The notes below the pieces were generated by a model. That model searched no databases, had not been told where the DNA came from, and saw only the letters and a list, made by a program, of their open reading frames with translations. From Polymorphospora lycopeni (GTDB taxonomy: Bacteria; Actinomycetota; Actinomycetes; Mycobacteriales; Micromonosporaceae): DNA of 64,000 nucleotides. Location: positions 1-64,000 of the forward strand of contig NZ_JBCGDC010000019.1 in assembly GCF_042237075.1 (NCBI RefSeq), written 5' to 3'. Every line of letters starts with the position of its first letter. The first letter of the stretch is position 1. The translations under genes and the position numbers were made by a program. Of the stretch, positions 1-7,519 are shown one piece after another.

Positions 1-252
1 CCACACCCGCGAAATCCCCGACGTCACCGCCGTCACCTCGACCGGCTGACGAGTCCGGTACGCCAACGCCATCGCCGACGCCTCGTCCAGCTCGTCGAGC
101 GGAGTCTGCGACTGGCCCGACGCATCGGGCGCCGGGACCGGCGGCGCCGCGACCGCAGCAGCCGACGGCAACGACAAACCAGCAACAACAAGGGCCAGGA
201 CCACCATCCCGAACGGCCACTTCGGACAACATGACGACAGCCGACCCAGCAC
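1..252 (-). CDS. Secreted protein, N-terminal part only
   Basis: The gene runs off the left edge of the window, so only its first 84 codons are present. From a GTG at 252, preceded by a GGGGG-rich ribosome site about 6 bases upstream, the protein has a short basic start, a hydrophobic stretch (VVLALVVAGLSLPSAAAVAA) typical of a Sec signal peptide, then a Pro/Ala linker and EASAMALAYRTRQPVEVTAVTS. That last pattern is known from the start of large secreted actinobacterial LamG, DNRLRE or RHS-type proteins, so a big wall or toxin-delivery protein is likely. The exact class cannot be decided here. An internal ATG at 217 is an alternative start. Confidence 0.6.
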   Translation of the reverse strand, partial: MLGRLSSCCPKWPFGMVVLALVVAGLSLPSAAAVAAPPVPAPDASGQSQTPLDELDEASAMALAYRTRQPVEVTAVTSGISRVW

Positions 253-279
253 CGAGAACCCCCGTGATCGCGGTCAAGA

Positions 280-465
280 CATTCCGCAGCGACGATAGAG
301 ATCGACACGAAGTGTGTAAATAGCGATCACAATTCGTGATCACAAATCAGACATCGCCCACCATGACAGCCATNAACATTCCCAGCGACTCTAAAGATCG
401 ATACGCGCCGTGTAAATAGCGACTACATTCCGCAATCACAAATCAGGCATCACCCACCATGATCA
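280..465. repeat. Imperfect tandem direct repeat, about 88 bp x 2
   Basis: Two related copies lie at about 280-368 and 377-465. Shared blocks include GTGTAAATAGCGA, CACAAATCAG and CACCATGA. The copies differ at many positions, so they are not a simple assembly duplication, although a single N sits between them at 374. The stretch is more AT-rich than its surroundings and lies upstream of the secreted-protein gene at 1-252, so it may carry its promoter and regulatory sites. I see no coding capacity in 253-756. Confidence 0.6.
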
Positions 466-756
466 CTCTCAGGCACCTATACAAATGCGACCAGAAGAAC
501 TATTGCCCAATATCCGACCAGTTCCCCGTCAGGCACCGTACCGGGAGCCAGCGCCAGCAGGGCTCCGACGATGTCAGATGGTGACGTCGGCTGCCCGAAT
601 CCTGTCGTATGGCTATCTGCGCGGCTTCGGACACAAGTTGAACCTCGGGCCTGGCACTGCAAGATCGTCGTCGGATTCGTGTCGGCGAGTTACGAACCAC
701 GGCGCGGTGAGGTCCGGGGCTGCTCCCCTTGCCGTCGGATGGCAAGCTCATGTTCC

Positions 757-1374
757 ATGATCGAGGATTTCGCTAAGGGCCATCTGCACGGCCAGCTCAG
801 GCGGACACGTCAGACGCTGGTCTGGAAGGTCGAGGGCCTGTCCGAGTACGACGTCCGGCGTCCCTTGACAGCGACGGGGACCAACCTCCTCGGCCTGGTG
901 AAGCACCTGGCGACCCTGGAGGCCTGGTATTTCGGTGAGGTCTTCGGCCGCCCGTACCCGGAGCCGCTGGGGCGATGGCAGGACGCGGACGGCAGCGACC
1001 TGTGGGTGACCCCGGACGAGACCCGCGAGCAGATCCTCGACTTCTATCAGCGTGCCTGGGGGCATGCGGACGTGACGATCGAAGAGCTTCCCATCGACGC
1101 GCCCGGCCACGTGCCGTGGTGGTCGCGGCCGGACGTCAAGCTGTTCAACATCATGGTCCACGTCCTTCAGGAGACCGCCCGGCATGCCGGACACGCTGAC
1201 ATCCTGCGTGAGCAGCTCGATGGCCGGACCGGGGTGAGGGCTGAGTACGAGGAGCAGATCGACACGGCGGCCCGGGAGGCGTACTGGGCGAAGATCGAGC
1301 GGGCTGCGCGGGAAGCGGCCGGCGGCTCGCATCATGCCGACCTATCCGACGCGGATTGCGCGGTGGCGCCGTGA
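757..1374 (+). CDS. DinB family protein (DUF664, mycothiol-transferase type)
   Basis: The 205-residue protein fits the DinB/DUF664 four-helix fold. Visible signatures are the first metal-ligand region (LVKHLATLEAWYFGEVFG, about residues 45-60), a PWWSRPDVKLFNIMVHVL segment, and the characteristic RHAGHADILRE near residue 150, which supplies the other histidines. Members of this fold bind a divalent metal and several are thiol (mycothiol or bacillithiol) S-transferases. The ATG at 757 is chosen because homology begins there. The upstream in-frame extension to 571 has no family similarity, and an ATG at 739 is possible. The gene stands alone, and its substrate is unknown. Confidence 0.75.
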   Translation: MIEDFAKGHLHGQLRRTRQTLVWKVEGLSEYDVRRPLTATGTNLLGLVKHLATLEAWYFGEVFGRPYPEPLGRWQDADGSDLWVTPDETREQILDFYQRAWGHADVTIEELPIDAPGHVPWWSRPDVKLFNIMVHVLQETARHAGHADILREQLDGRTGVRAEYEEQIDTAAREAYWAKIERAAREAAGGSHHADLSDADCAVAP

Positions 1375-1459
1375 GAATCCGGATCTCGTGGAGGTTCGCC
1401 CGTGAGGGCGGTCATCGTCGCGGCCGTAGGCTCCAGAGCTAGCAGCTCACGAGGGACCG

Positions 1460-1569
1460 AGCCCATCCGATGCAATTCCCGAGGGTTCGCGAACGACTCG
1501 GTGACCACATTCCTGACCACCGGGCAACTTCCGCAACGCGACCTCGACTGGGCGGCCGAGCCCGGCTGA
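1460..1569 (+). pseudogene. Possible C-terminal relic of a TAP-like alpha/beta hydrolase
   Basis: A short open stretch ending at the TGA at 1567-1569 reads SRGFANDSVTTFLTTGQLPQ followed by RDLDWAAEPG. The VxxFLxxGxLPxRD pattern resembles the last segment of secreted tripeptidyl-peptidase-like hydrolases, but no start codon or body of the gene is present. The rest of 1375-1587 holds nothing I recognise. The call rests on a short motif. Confidence 0.25.
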
Positions 1570-1578
1570 CGGCCGCCC
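1550..1578 (-). terminator. Putative terminator of the two-component/ABC operon
   Basis: A perfect 8-bp GC stem (GGGCGGCC at 1550-1557 with GGCCGCCC at 1571-1578) with a 13-nt loop lies 10 bases after the response-regulator stop codon. There is no U-tract, as is usual in actinomycetes. Confidence 0.4.
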
Positions 1579-1587
1579 GCCGGGTGC

Positions 1588-2244
1588 TCAGGTGCGTGGT
1601 TGGACCAGGCCGTTGTCGTACGCGAAGATGACGGCCTGGATCCGGTCCCGTGCGCCGATCTTGGCCAGGACGCGTCCGACGTGCTTCTTCACCGTTGACT
1701 CGGTGAGGCTCAAGCGTTCGGCGATCTCGGTGTTGGTGGCGCCCTGCCCGATCGCCTCGAGGACCTCCCGCTCACGCTCGCTCAGCGTGGCCAGCCGGGG
1801 ATCGGTGCCGGCTGTCGGTGCCGCGTCTTGCAGGTAGGCGTCCATCAGCTTGCGGGTCAGGCTGGGCGCCACCACCGAGTCTCCGCTGGCGACGGCTCGG
1901 ATGCCGGCGAGCAACTCCTCGGGGCGGGCGTCCTTGAGCAGGAAGCCGCTAGCCCCGGCTCGTAGCCCGGCGTAGACGTATTCGTCCAGGTCGAATGTGG
2001 TCAGGATCAGCACGTGGCTGCGGGAGCCGGCCGCGGTGATGCGGCGGGTGGCCTCGATGCCGTCCATGCCGGGCATGCGCACGTCCATCAGCACCACATC
2101 GGGCCGGGCCTGTTCGGCCATCCGCACCGCCTCGGCGCCGGTGGCGGCCTCGCCCACCACGGTCATGCCGGGGGTGCCCTCGAGCAGCATCTTGAAGCCC
2201 ATGCGCTGCAGCGGCTGGTCGTCGGCGATCAGGACGGTGGTCAC
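1588..2244 (-). CDS. NarL/LuxR-family response regulator
   Basis: The 218-residue regulator has an N-terminal receiver domain (acidic pair DD at 8-9, phospho-acceptor Asp54 in VVLMDVRMPG, conserved Lys in LLKDA) and a C-terminal LuxR-type helix-turn-helix (LSEREREVLEAIGQGATNTE, then a recognition helix with STVKKHVGRVL). Its start overlaps the stop of the kinase gene by ATGA, so the two are translationally coupled. It is the last gene of the ATPase-permease-kinase-regulator operon. By analogy with other Gram-positive ABC-linked systems it probably controls the exporter promoter, where an inverted repeat at 5097-5146 is a good candidate binding site. Confidence 0.93.
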   Translation of the reverse strand: MTTVLIADDQPLQRMGFKMLLEGTPGMTVVGEAATGAEAVRMAEQARPDVVLMDVRMPGMDGIEATRRITAAGSRSHVLILTTFDLDEYVYAGLRAGASGFLLKDARPEELLAGIRAVASGDSVVAPSLTRKLMDAYLQDAAPTAGTDPRLATLSEREREVLEAIGQGATNTEIAERLSLTESTVKKHVGRVLAKIGARDRIQAVIFAYDNGLVQPRT

Positions 2245-3395
2245 GAGGGCTCCTTGAGGACGACGTCGACGAGCCAGCCGTTCCCGGCCGGGCCGGCGGT
2301 CACCACACCGCCGTACATGGCGGCGCGTTCGCGCATGCCGAGCAGGCCGTGGCTCGGTGCGGCCGGTGCGCCACGGCCGTTGTCGCGAACGCGTACCCGT
2401 ACCTCTCCGTCGCGGGCGGTGAGAGTGACCGTCGCGGACGCGCTGCGCCCCGCATGTTTCAGGGTGTTGGTGAGCGCTTCCTGAACGATGCGGTAGACCG
2501 CGAGCTGCACGCCCTTGCCGAGGGTGTGCAGCTCGCCGGAGGTGGAGTAGGTGACCGGCAGCCCGGCGGCCCGTACGCTGGGCAGCAGCCGGTCGAGGTC
2601 GTCGATGCCGGGCTGAGGACTCAGGTGAGGGTCGGCGTCTTCCTCGCGCAGTACGCCCAGCACGCGGCGCAGCTCGGACAGCGCCTGCCGGCCGGTGTCC
2701 CCGATCAGCCGGAGCGGCTCGGCGGTCTGCTCTCCCCGCGATGTCGCGAGGGCGGCGCCTCCGTCGGCCAGGCCCACGATCACTGACACGTGGTGGCCGA
2801 CGATGTCGTGCATCTCGCGGGCCACCCGGGCCCGCTCGTCGGCGACGGCGAGGCGGGCCCGCTGGTCCCGCTCGACCTCCAGGCGGGCGGCGCGGTCCTC
2901 CAGAGCGACGAGGTACGCCCGGCGGGTGCGCACCGCTACACCGGACGCGGTCGCAGCCACCGTCAGGCCGAGGGCGAGGAACAACGTGAGGGTGCGGTTC
3001 TCAGTGGCCGGTCCGAAAAGGTAGATCTGGGCTGTCAGTAGCCCGAGGGTGATCCCGGACGCCCAAGCCAGCGCCCGCCCTGAACCGCGGGAGGCCACCC
3101 CGAAGAGCATCACGAGCAGGATCACTCCGGCGCCGACACCGACGTCCAGCAATGCCTCGACTGTTTCGATGGCCGCGGTGACCAGGAACGCGGGAAACGG
3201 ATACCGCCGCCGCCAGTACAGCGCCGGCAGCAGGACCAGCGTTGCGATCGTCGCCGATAAGGGCTTCTCGATCAGGTCTGGAATGCTGAAGAGCACGATC
3301 GGTACGGCCACCAAGGTGTCCATGACCCACGGGCGGCGGCGGTCGAAGGCCCGCAGCCGTGCCTGCCGGTCCACCAGCCATCCCTGCGTGCTCAT
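2241..3395 (-). CDS. Sensor histidine kinase (HisKA_3/NarX-like)
   Basis: The 384-residue membrane kinase starts with a cluster of hydrophobic helices (about residues 25-150) and no obvious extracellular sensor domain. This is the intramembrane-sensing layout often linked to drug or cell-envelope stress. A coiled linker (ALEDRAARLEVERDQRARLA) leads to the HisKA_3 dimerisation motif VAREMHDIVGHHVSVI with phospho-acceptor His196. The HATPase domain shows the N-box (QEALTNTLKHAG) and G-boxes (DNGRGAP, GLLGMRERA). It pairs with the response regulator encoded immediately downstream. Confidence 0.93.
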   Translation of the reverse strand: MSTQGWLVDRQARLRAFDRRRPWVMDTLVAVPIVLFSIPDLIEKPLSATIATLVLLPALYWRRRYPFPAFLVTAAIETVEALLDVGVGAGVILLVMLFGVASRGSGRALAWASGITLGLLTAQIYLFGPATENRTLTLFLALGLTVAATASGVAVRTRRAYLVALEDRAARLEVERDQRARLAVADERARVAREMHDIVGHHVSVIVGLADGGAALATSRGEQTAEPLRLIGDTGRQALSELRRVLGVLREEDADPHLSPQPGIDDLDRLLPSVRAAGLPVTYSTSGELHTLGKGVQLAVYRIVQEALTNTLKHAGRSASATVTLTARDGEVRVRVRDNGRGAPAAPSHGLLGMRERAAMYGGVVTAGPAGNGWLVDVVLKEPS

Positions 3396-3419
3396 CAGCC
3401 GATTCTCCCCTGCGCGCCG

Positions 3420-4169
3420 TTAAGCGTCGGTCTTCTTGAGCCCGTACGCCGCCGCGGCGAGTGTCACGATCACATATCCGGCGAAGACCACGAGACCGGT
3501 CCACGGCGCCAGGGTGCCGTCCGCGGGGGTCAGTGCCATCACGGCGCTGCCCGCGTTGCTCGGCAGGTACGGGGTGATGGCCTCGGAGATCGAGGCCGGC
3601 AGCAGCACGGCCAGACCGGGCACGATGAGCAGCACGCCGGCCAGGATCGTGATGGCGCCCGCGCTGGAGCGTACGAGCATGCCGAGGGCGACGCCGAGCA
3701 CCGCGACCAGGGCCAGATAGAGGCCGGCGCCGAGAAGGGTGCGAAGCACGCCGTCGTCTCCGAGGCCCAGGCCGCCGACCTTGTCGTTGAGCACGGCCGA
3801 CCCCAGTGCGAAGGCGGCGAAGGCGGCTGCGGTCATCGTGACGAAGGCGGCTGCCCCGGCCACCAGGCTCTTCGACCACAGCACCGGCAATCGGCGTGGC
3901 ACCGCGGCGAGGGTCGCCCGGATCATGCCGGTGGTGTATTCGCTCGCCCCCAGCAGCGCGCCGAGCGCGCCGACGGACAGGGCGGCCAGGATGCTGCCGG
4001 ACAGGGCCAGGTCGATCGGGGTCATGCCGTCGCCCGAGAAGGAAGCCGAGGCGATCATGCCGAAGGCGATCAGGAGGACGGCCGAGATGCCGGTCGTGAT
4101 CCAGGTGGAGCGCAGCGAGGAGAACTTGGTCCATTCGGCGGCGACGACGCCACCAGCAGTGATCTTCAT
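3420..4169 (-). CDS. ABC-2 type transporter permease
   Basis: The 249-residue integral membrane protein has about six hydrophobic helices and the features of ABC-2 exporter permeases: an N-terminal EWTKFSSLRSTWITT segment and an early loop GASEYTTGMIRATLAAVPRR that contacts the ATPase. It overlaps the ATPase gene by four bases, so the two make a half-transporter pair. A histidine kinase and response regulator follow in the same operon, which suggests export of a peptide antibiotic, lipid or other envelope-active compound. The substrate cannot be told from sequence. Confidence 0.9.
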   Translation of the reverse strand: MKITAGGVVAAEWTKFSSLRSTWITTGISAVLLIAFGMIASASFSGDGMTPIDLALSGSILAALSVGALGALLGASEYTTGMIRATLAAVPRRLPVLWSKSLVAGAAAFVTMTAAAFAAFALGSAVLNDKVGGLGLGDDGVLRTLLGAGLYLALVAVLGVALGMLVRSSAGAITILAGVLLIVPGLAVLLPASISEAITPYLPSNAGSAVMALTPADGTLAPWTGLVVFAGYVIVTLAAAAYGLKKTDA

Positions 4170-5062
4170 CGGGCGGCCTCGTATTCGACAGCGTCGCGGG
4201 TCAGGTCCATGAACGCCTCTTCGAGGGAGGCGTTCTGTGGGGTGAGCTCGAACAGGGGGATGCCACGGGTGGCCGCGGCCAGCCCGATCTCGCGGGCGGT
4301 GGCGCCGGTGACGAACAGTTCCTCGGCGCCGGTCGAGGTGAGAGTGACGCCCGGGCCGGTGATCACCGCGCGCAGCGCGTCGGGGACGGCGGTGACGACC
4401 CGGACGCCTTCGGTGGTCACGAAGTTGGCTACGGTGGTGTCGGCCAGCAGTTTGCCCCGGCCGACGATGACCAGGTGGTCCGCGATCAGCGAGACCTCGC
4501 TCATCAGGTGCGAGGACAGCATCACGGTGCGGCCCTCGGCGGCCAGGCCGGTGAGCAGGTTGCGCACCCAGAGGACACCCTCCGGGTCGAGTCCGTTGAC
4601 CGGCTCGTCGAGCATCACCACGGCCGGGTCGCCGAGCAGCGCGGCGGCGATGCCGAGCCGCTGGCCCATGCCGAGGGAGAAGGCGCCGACCCGCTTGTGG
4701 GCGACGGCCGAGAGGCCGGCCAGGTCGAGCACCTCGTCGACGCGCGAACGCGGGATGCCGTGCGTGCGGGCCAGGGCGAGCAGGTGGCTGACCGCCGTGC
4801 GGCCGGGGTGCACGGCCTTGGCTTCGAGCAGCACGCCGATCTCGCGCAGCGGGGCCTTCGACGACACGTACGGCTTGCCGTTGACCAGCACGTCACCGGA
4901 GGTCGGCGCAGTGAGGCCGACGATCATCCGCATGGTCGTCGACTTGCCGGCGCCGTTGGGGCCGAGGAACCCGGTGACCTGACCGGGCTTCGCGGTGAAC
5001 GACAGGTGGTCAACGACCGTCTTCGCGCCGTACCGCTTGGTTACTTCGCGTACCTGAATCAT
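4166..5062 (-). CDS. ABC transporter ATP-binding protein
   Basis: This 298-residue ATPase of the DRA/CcmA-like exporter group has Walker A GPNGAGKST near residue 40, signature FSLGMGQRLGIAAALL, Walker B VVMLDEPVNGLDP and an H-loop SSHLMSEV. The C-terminal quarter is the variable tail common in exporter ATPases. The ATG at 5062 (MIQVREVTKRYG) is the conserved family start. It sits 7 bases after a TAACGT -10-like box (5070-5075, minus strand), so the message may be leaderless. It is the first gene of the four-gene operon. Confidence 0.93.
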   Translation of the reverse strand: MIQVREVTKRYGAKTVVDHLSFTAKPGQVTGFLGPNGAGKSTTMRMIVGLTAPTSGDVLVNGKPYVSSKAPLREIGVLLEAKAVHPGRTAVSHLLALARTHGIPRSRVDEVLDLAGLSAVAHKRVGAFSLGMGQRLGIAAALLGDPAVVMLDEPVNGLDPEGVLWVRNLLTGLAAEGRTVMLSSHLMSEVSLIADHLVIVGRGKLLADTTVANFVTTEGVRVVTAVPDALRAVITGPGVTLTSTGAEELFVTGATAREIGLAAATRGIPLFELTPQNASLEEAFMDLTRDAVEYEAAR

Positions 5063-5069
5063 GCTCACC

Positions 5070-5146
5070 ACGTTAGGGTCGCGTAGCGCCGAGACCGTGG
5101 TACCGCAGTCGGCTCTTCGAGGCGGCCGATGGTACTGCGGTACCAC
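5070..5146 (-). promoter_or_regulatory. Promoter with perfect 13-bp inverted repeat (candidate response-regulator operator)
   Basis: GTGGTACCGCAGT at 5097-5109 and its exact reverse complement ACTGCGGTACCAC at 5134-5146 are separated by 24 bases. On the minus strand a TAACGT -10-like hexamer lies at 5075-5070, just before the ATG at 5062. The nearer repeat arm falls where a -35 box would be, which suits an activator that replaces a poor -35 element. This placement in front of the ATPase gene suggests autoregulation by the operon's own response regulator. That link is inference. Confidence 0.6.
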
Positions 5147-5157
5147 CGGCAGCCTGG

Positions 5158-5345
5158 TCAGATCCGGTTCTTCCCATGCAGCGAACGGCGCCACGGAAAG
5201 CGGTCCGGTGCCGCCGACGCCTGCCGCCACGCCGCCTCACCCGTCAACACAGAACCGTCCGGCGCAACCCACACCCCGCCGGCCAACACCGAGAAGCCAT
5301 CGAACATCAACGGCAACGAACGCCCGTCCCGCCAGACCAGCACTG
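5158..5345 (-). pseudogene. Possible Hsp70-like protein, N-terminal relic
   Basis: Read on the minus strand, this stretch encodes AVLVWRDGRSLPLMFDGFSV then VAPDGSVLTGEAAWRQASAA and PDRFPWRRS. The order DGR-P-L-FDG, then PDG-L-TG-A, then a PxRF-K/R ending resembles the N-terminal region of actinobacterial Hsp70-family ATPases, but the phosphate-binding DxGTS motif and everything after residue about 70 are missing. Its 5' end meets the toxin relic on the other strand near 5340. I regard it as a broken fragment. The family call is tentative. Confidence 0.3.
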
Positions 5346-5961
5346 CGGTTCTGGCTGCGGTCGGGCAGTGCGTTGCGGCCACCAGGCACCAGGTCGAGGC
5401 AGCGATGGCCGGGGCAAAATCGACCGGTAGCTCGGGTGAATGGTCGCGGTCGCCCACAGCACCGCCGGAGTCGACCGCAGAGCCTCCGGACACACCGGTC
5501 GCTCACGGTGGTGACGCCCCTGATGAACCGGCCGTTGGTTGGAGTTCAACGGTCGATGGCCAGCGGCTCGCAGCGTCGCTCCCGGCTTTCGGCGGACGCG
5601 GGTCGAAGACCCGCGGCCTGCTGGTCGGCCCCGACCTGAACGAACAACCACTGATCAGCGAAGAGAACTGCAAACCAAGGCACTCGCCGCCCGGGTCGGG
5701 CTCGCGAGGTCCTGGGCTGCCGAGACCCACGTCGAGGCGCACGCCGCCGAAACGATGGACCGGTTCGGATTGCGGGAGGCGGTGCTGGCGGTCAACAAGA
5801 GGCCATGCCCCGGCATGCAGGGCTGTGACCGCCTGCTCCCCCGGCTACTACCGGCCGGCGCCCAGCTGACGGTGTACGGTCCTGACGGATTCCGCAAAAC
5901 GTACAACGGACCGGAGGAGAATCACGGTGGCAGACCAGACCGTCGAGGTCATCTTCACTGA
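5336..5961 (+). pseudogene. Decayed DddA-like (SCP1.201-type) deaminase toxin
   Basis: Two frames together give the layout of an actinobacterial deaminase toxin. Frame A (to about 5670) has a helical N-terminal tail (VLAAVGQCVAATRHQVEAAM, then a GSSG linker) and the pre-toxin segment PAFGGRGSKTRGLLVGPD. Frame B (from about 5665) carries the catalytic domain: HVEAHAAETMDRFG with the H-x-E motif at about 5728, AVLAVNKRPCPGMQGC with the zinc cysteines, and LLPAGAQLTVYGPDG. A frameshift near 5665 separates them and the N-terminus is lost at the Hsp70-like relic. The known family deaminates cytosine in DNA. Here it is almost certainly non-functional unless the shift is a sequencing error. Confidence 0.65.
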
Positions 5962-6394
5962 GGAAGAGGACCCCGTCGTGGTGTCGACCATCGCCGAACT
6001 GGATGCGGTGCTCGATCGCGTCACCGCCGAAACCTCACCCGACACGCCGCCCCTGATCGCCCTCGACATGCCGGCACGAGAGCGCAGCCTGACGGTCGGG
6101 GTACGAGGCGCCGTCGGTGTGCTGAACTACGTGGATCTCACCACCGGCGACGGATACGCCAGCAAGGGAACAGCCACCGACGCGCCGACCCCGCCATACT
6201 TCTACTGCGGCACCTGGACCGGCATCACCGCAGGCGCCGAAATCCCGATCGAACAGGTACGGGCAGCCGCACGGGAGTTCCTGACCACCGGCGACCGCCC
6301 CACCTGCATCAGCCGGCTACCCGGAAATGGCCGAACTCCGCGCCCAGCGCCCTGTGATCCTCCAGGCCGTGTCCGCCTTCCTGCACGACCCTGA
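5927..6394 (+). CDS. Imm1-type immunity protein, C-terminally altered
   Basis: The GTG at 5927 follows a GGAGGAGA ribosome site and overlaps the end of the toxin relic, the normal toxin-immunity arrangement. The first 125 or so residues match the Imm1 pattern: LDAVLDRVTAE, a central LTVGVRG/VLNYVD sheet region, a glycine-rich YFYCGTWTGI segment, IPIEQVRAAAREFLTTGDRP. In the family this ending leads to a short V-x-W tail. Here the sequence after RPTC (about 6309) switches to unrelated Pro/Arg-rich residues, so the C-terminus was replaced by a deletion junction. Function may be retained or lost. Confidence 0.6.
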   Translation: MADQTVEVIFTEEEDPVVVSTIAELDAVLDRVTAETSPDTPPLIALDMPARERSLTVGVRGAVGVLNYVDLTTGDGYASKGTATDAPTPPYFYCGTWTGITAGAEIPIEQVRAAAREFLTTGDRPTCISRLPGNGRTPRPAPCDPPGRVRLPARP

Positions 6395-6680
6395 CCCTGC
6401 CACCCGGCATGGGGGCCCCCCGGCCGCCCCCCCCCGCCCCCCCCCCCCCCGGCCCCCCCGGCTGGCGCCGGCCCTGGCGGCCCCACTGCTCCTCGACAGT
6501 CCCGACCTGATCCGCCGACCGGACCTTCTTTCCTTGATACAGGCCGCATCAGCCGAAGCCACTGATGAGCGCCAGCGTGAGCGCGCCGCCGACATTCTTG
6601 ATGCCTGTGCCACACAGACTGGAAACGCGACACGATGTGGGAGCGACCCGTGGAGTGCTCGTCCATCCCATAGAGGGTAG
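6318..6680 (+). pseudogene. HEAT-repeat protein relic with poly-C tract
   Basis: From YPEMAELRAQRPVILQAVSA and FLHDPDPATRH the frame has the look of the HEAT-like proteins often encoded next to polymorphic toxins. It continues, after a break, with LDSPDLIRRPDLLSLIQAAS and ATDERQRERAADILDA. Between these parts lies an abnormal run of G and C (6411-6459, including stretches of more than ten Cs) that probably reflects poor sequence rather than biology. The 5' end joins directly to the Imm1 gene in another frame, so the start of the gene is missing. Confidence 0.4.
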
Positions 6681-6689
6681 CGGCTGGCA

Positions 6690-7142
6690 CTCATAGAACC
6701 CGCGCTGTTGCCATTGGCGTACCCGGAGACCGAACTGGACGTGGTGACCCTGGCCGAGTCGGACGCCGCCGCCGCTATCGCCGCCGTCGAGGCCGGCACA
6801 ATCGACGCGACATTCCGGCCCCCTCCCTTGCCGCCCGGACAGCTGCCCCCGGACATCCGCGCCGCGCGTGTCCCGGACGGCCCGCACCCACTCGCCGCCG
6901 CCTGTCACGTCACCATCGCCGACCTGTCCGGCCTGCGGATCTGGATCCCCGAGGGTATCCGGGTGATCTCGCTGTTCCCGCCGGACTTCGTGCAGGACGG
7001 GCCACGGCAGGCCAGCGGCGACCTGACCGCCCGGTCGGTCGTCGACTGCGTCCTGTTCGCGATCGGCCAACCACGGGACTGCTTCATCCGCGAGTTCTAC
7101 TTCGAACAGGTCCAGCCCGGTGTTGCGATGATCGACCGATGA
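6690..7142 (+). pseudogene. Chimera of LysR substrate-binding domain and SDR C-terminus
   Basis: The open frame begins inside a LysR-type effector-binding domain (YPETELDVVTLAESDAAAAI, then HPLAAACHVTIADLSGLRIW) without any helix-turn-helix. After about position 6950 it changes to the C-terminal end of a short-chain dehydrogenase (GIRVISLFPPDFV, then GDLTARSVVDCVLFAIGQPR and DCFIREFYFE). Both halves are recognisable and neither is complete, so an in-frame deletion fused two neighbouring genes. No convincing start codon exists: the TTG at 6708 lies in mid-domain. The stop overlaps the next gene's ATG. Confidence 0.55.
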
Positions 7143-7519
7143 GCTTGTGGGACGAGTTGGGTGCCGAGGAACGCACCGTCATGCAGAACGCGATCGAAGA
7201 GGCGTGGCTCTGCCACGTCATCGGTGACCACCTCGGTCATGCCTCGGCCGGCGGTGCGGTCTGGACGTTCGGCACCGACGAGGAGGCCATCAGGGCACTG
7301 ATTCCGCGTTTCGCCGCGATCACCAAAGGCCTGGTCGTCCGGGGTCTGATCGAACTCATCCCCACCGAGCGCTACGACGACTGGCCGGAGCACGTGCCGA
7401 TGACCGAGGCGGAGATCGATACGGCCCTCGCCGACCCCGGCACCTGGGTGTCCGTTCACGCCACGGGTCCGATCATGGTGATGACCACCGACCACGCGGA
7501 CCGCCACCTCGGCCGATGA
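7139..7519 (+). CDS. Hypothetical protein, 126 aa
   Basis: I do not recognise this family. The protein is acidic and helical, rich in charged residues at the start (LGAEERTVMQNAIEEAW), with a hydrophobic centre (ITKGLVVRGLIELIP) and a tail that includes TEAEIDTALADPGTWVSV. No signal peptide, membrane segment or cysteine pair is present. The ATG at 7139 overlaps the stop of the upstream chimera and its own stop overlaps the start of the XRE regulator by ATGA. This suggests it was once part of an SDR-hypothetical-regulator operon. Confidence 0.55.
   Translation: MSLWDELGAEERTVMQNAIEEAWLCHVIGDHLGHASAGGAVWTFGTDEEAIRALIPRFAAITKGLVVRGLIELIPTERYDDWPEHVPMTEAEIDTALADPGTWVSVHATGPIMVMTTDHADRHLGR

Noticed and set aside
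33..308. 91-aa Arg/Trp-rich minus-strand ORF
   Set aside because: It is the wrong frame: another minus-strand frame over 1-252 gives a clear signal peptide and a conserved secreted-protein start.
3001..4134. 377-aa minus-strand ORF across the kinase and permease genes
   Set aside because: Its composition is Arg/Gly/Pro/His-rich, as expected of a frame shadow, and the overlapping frames carry full kinase and permease motifs.
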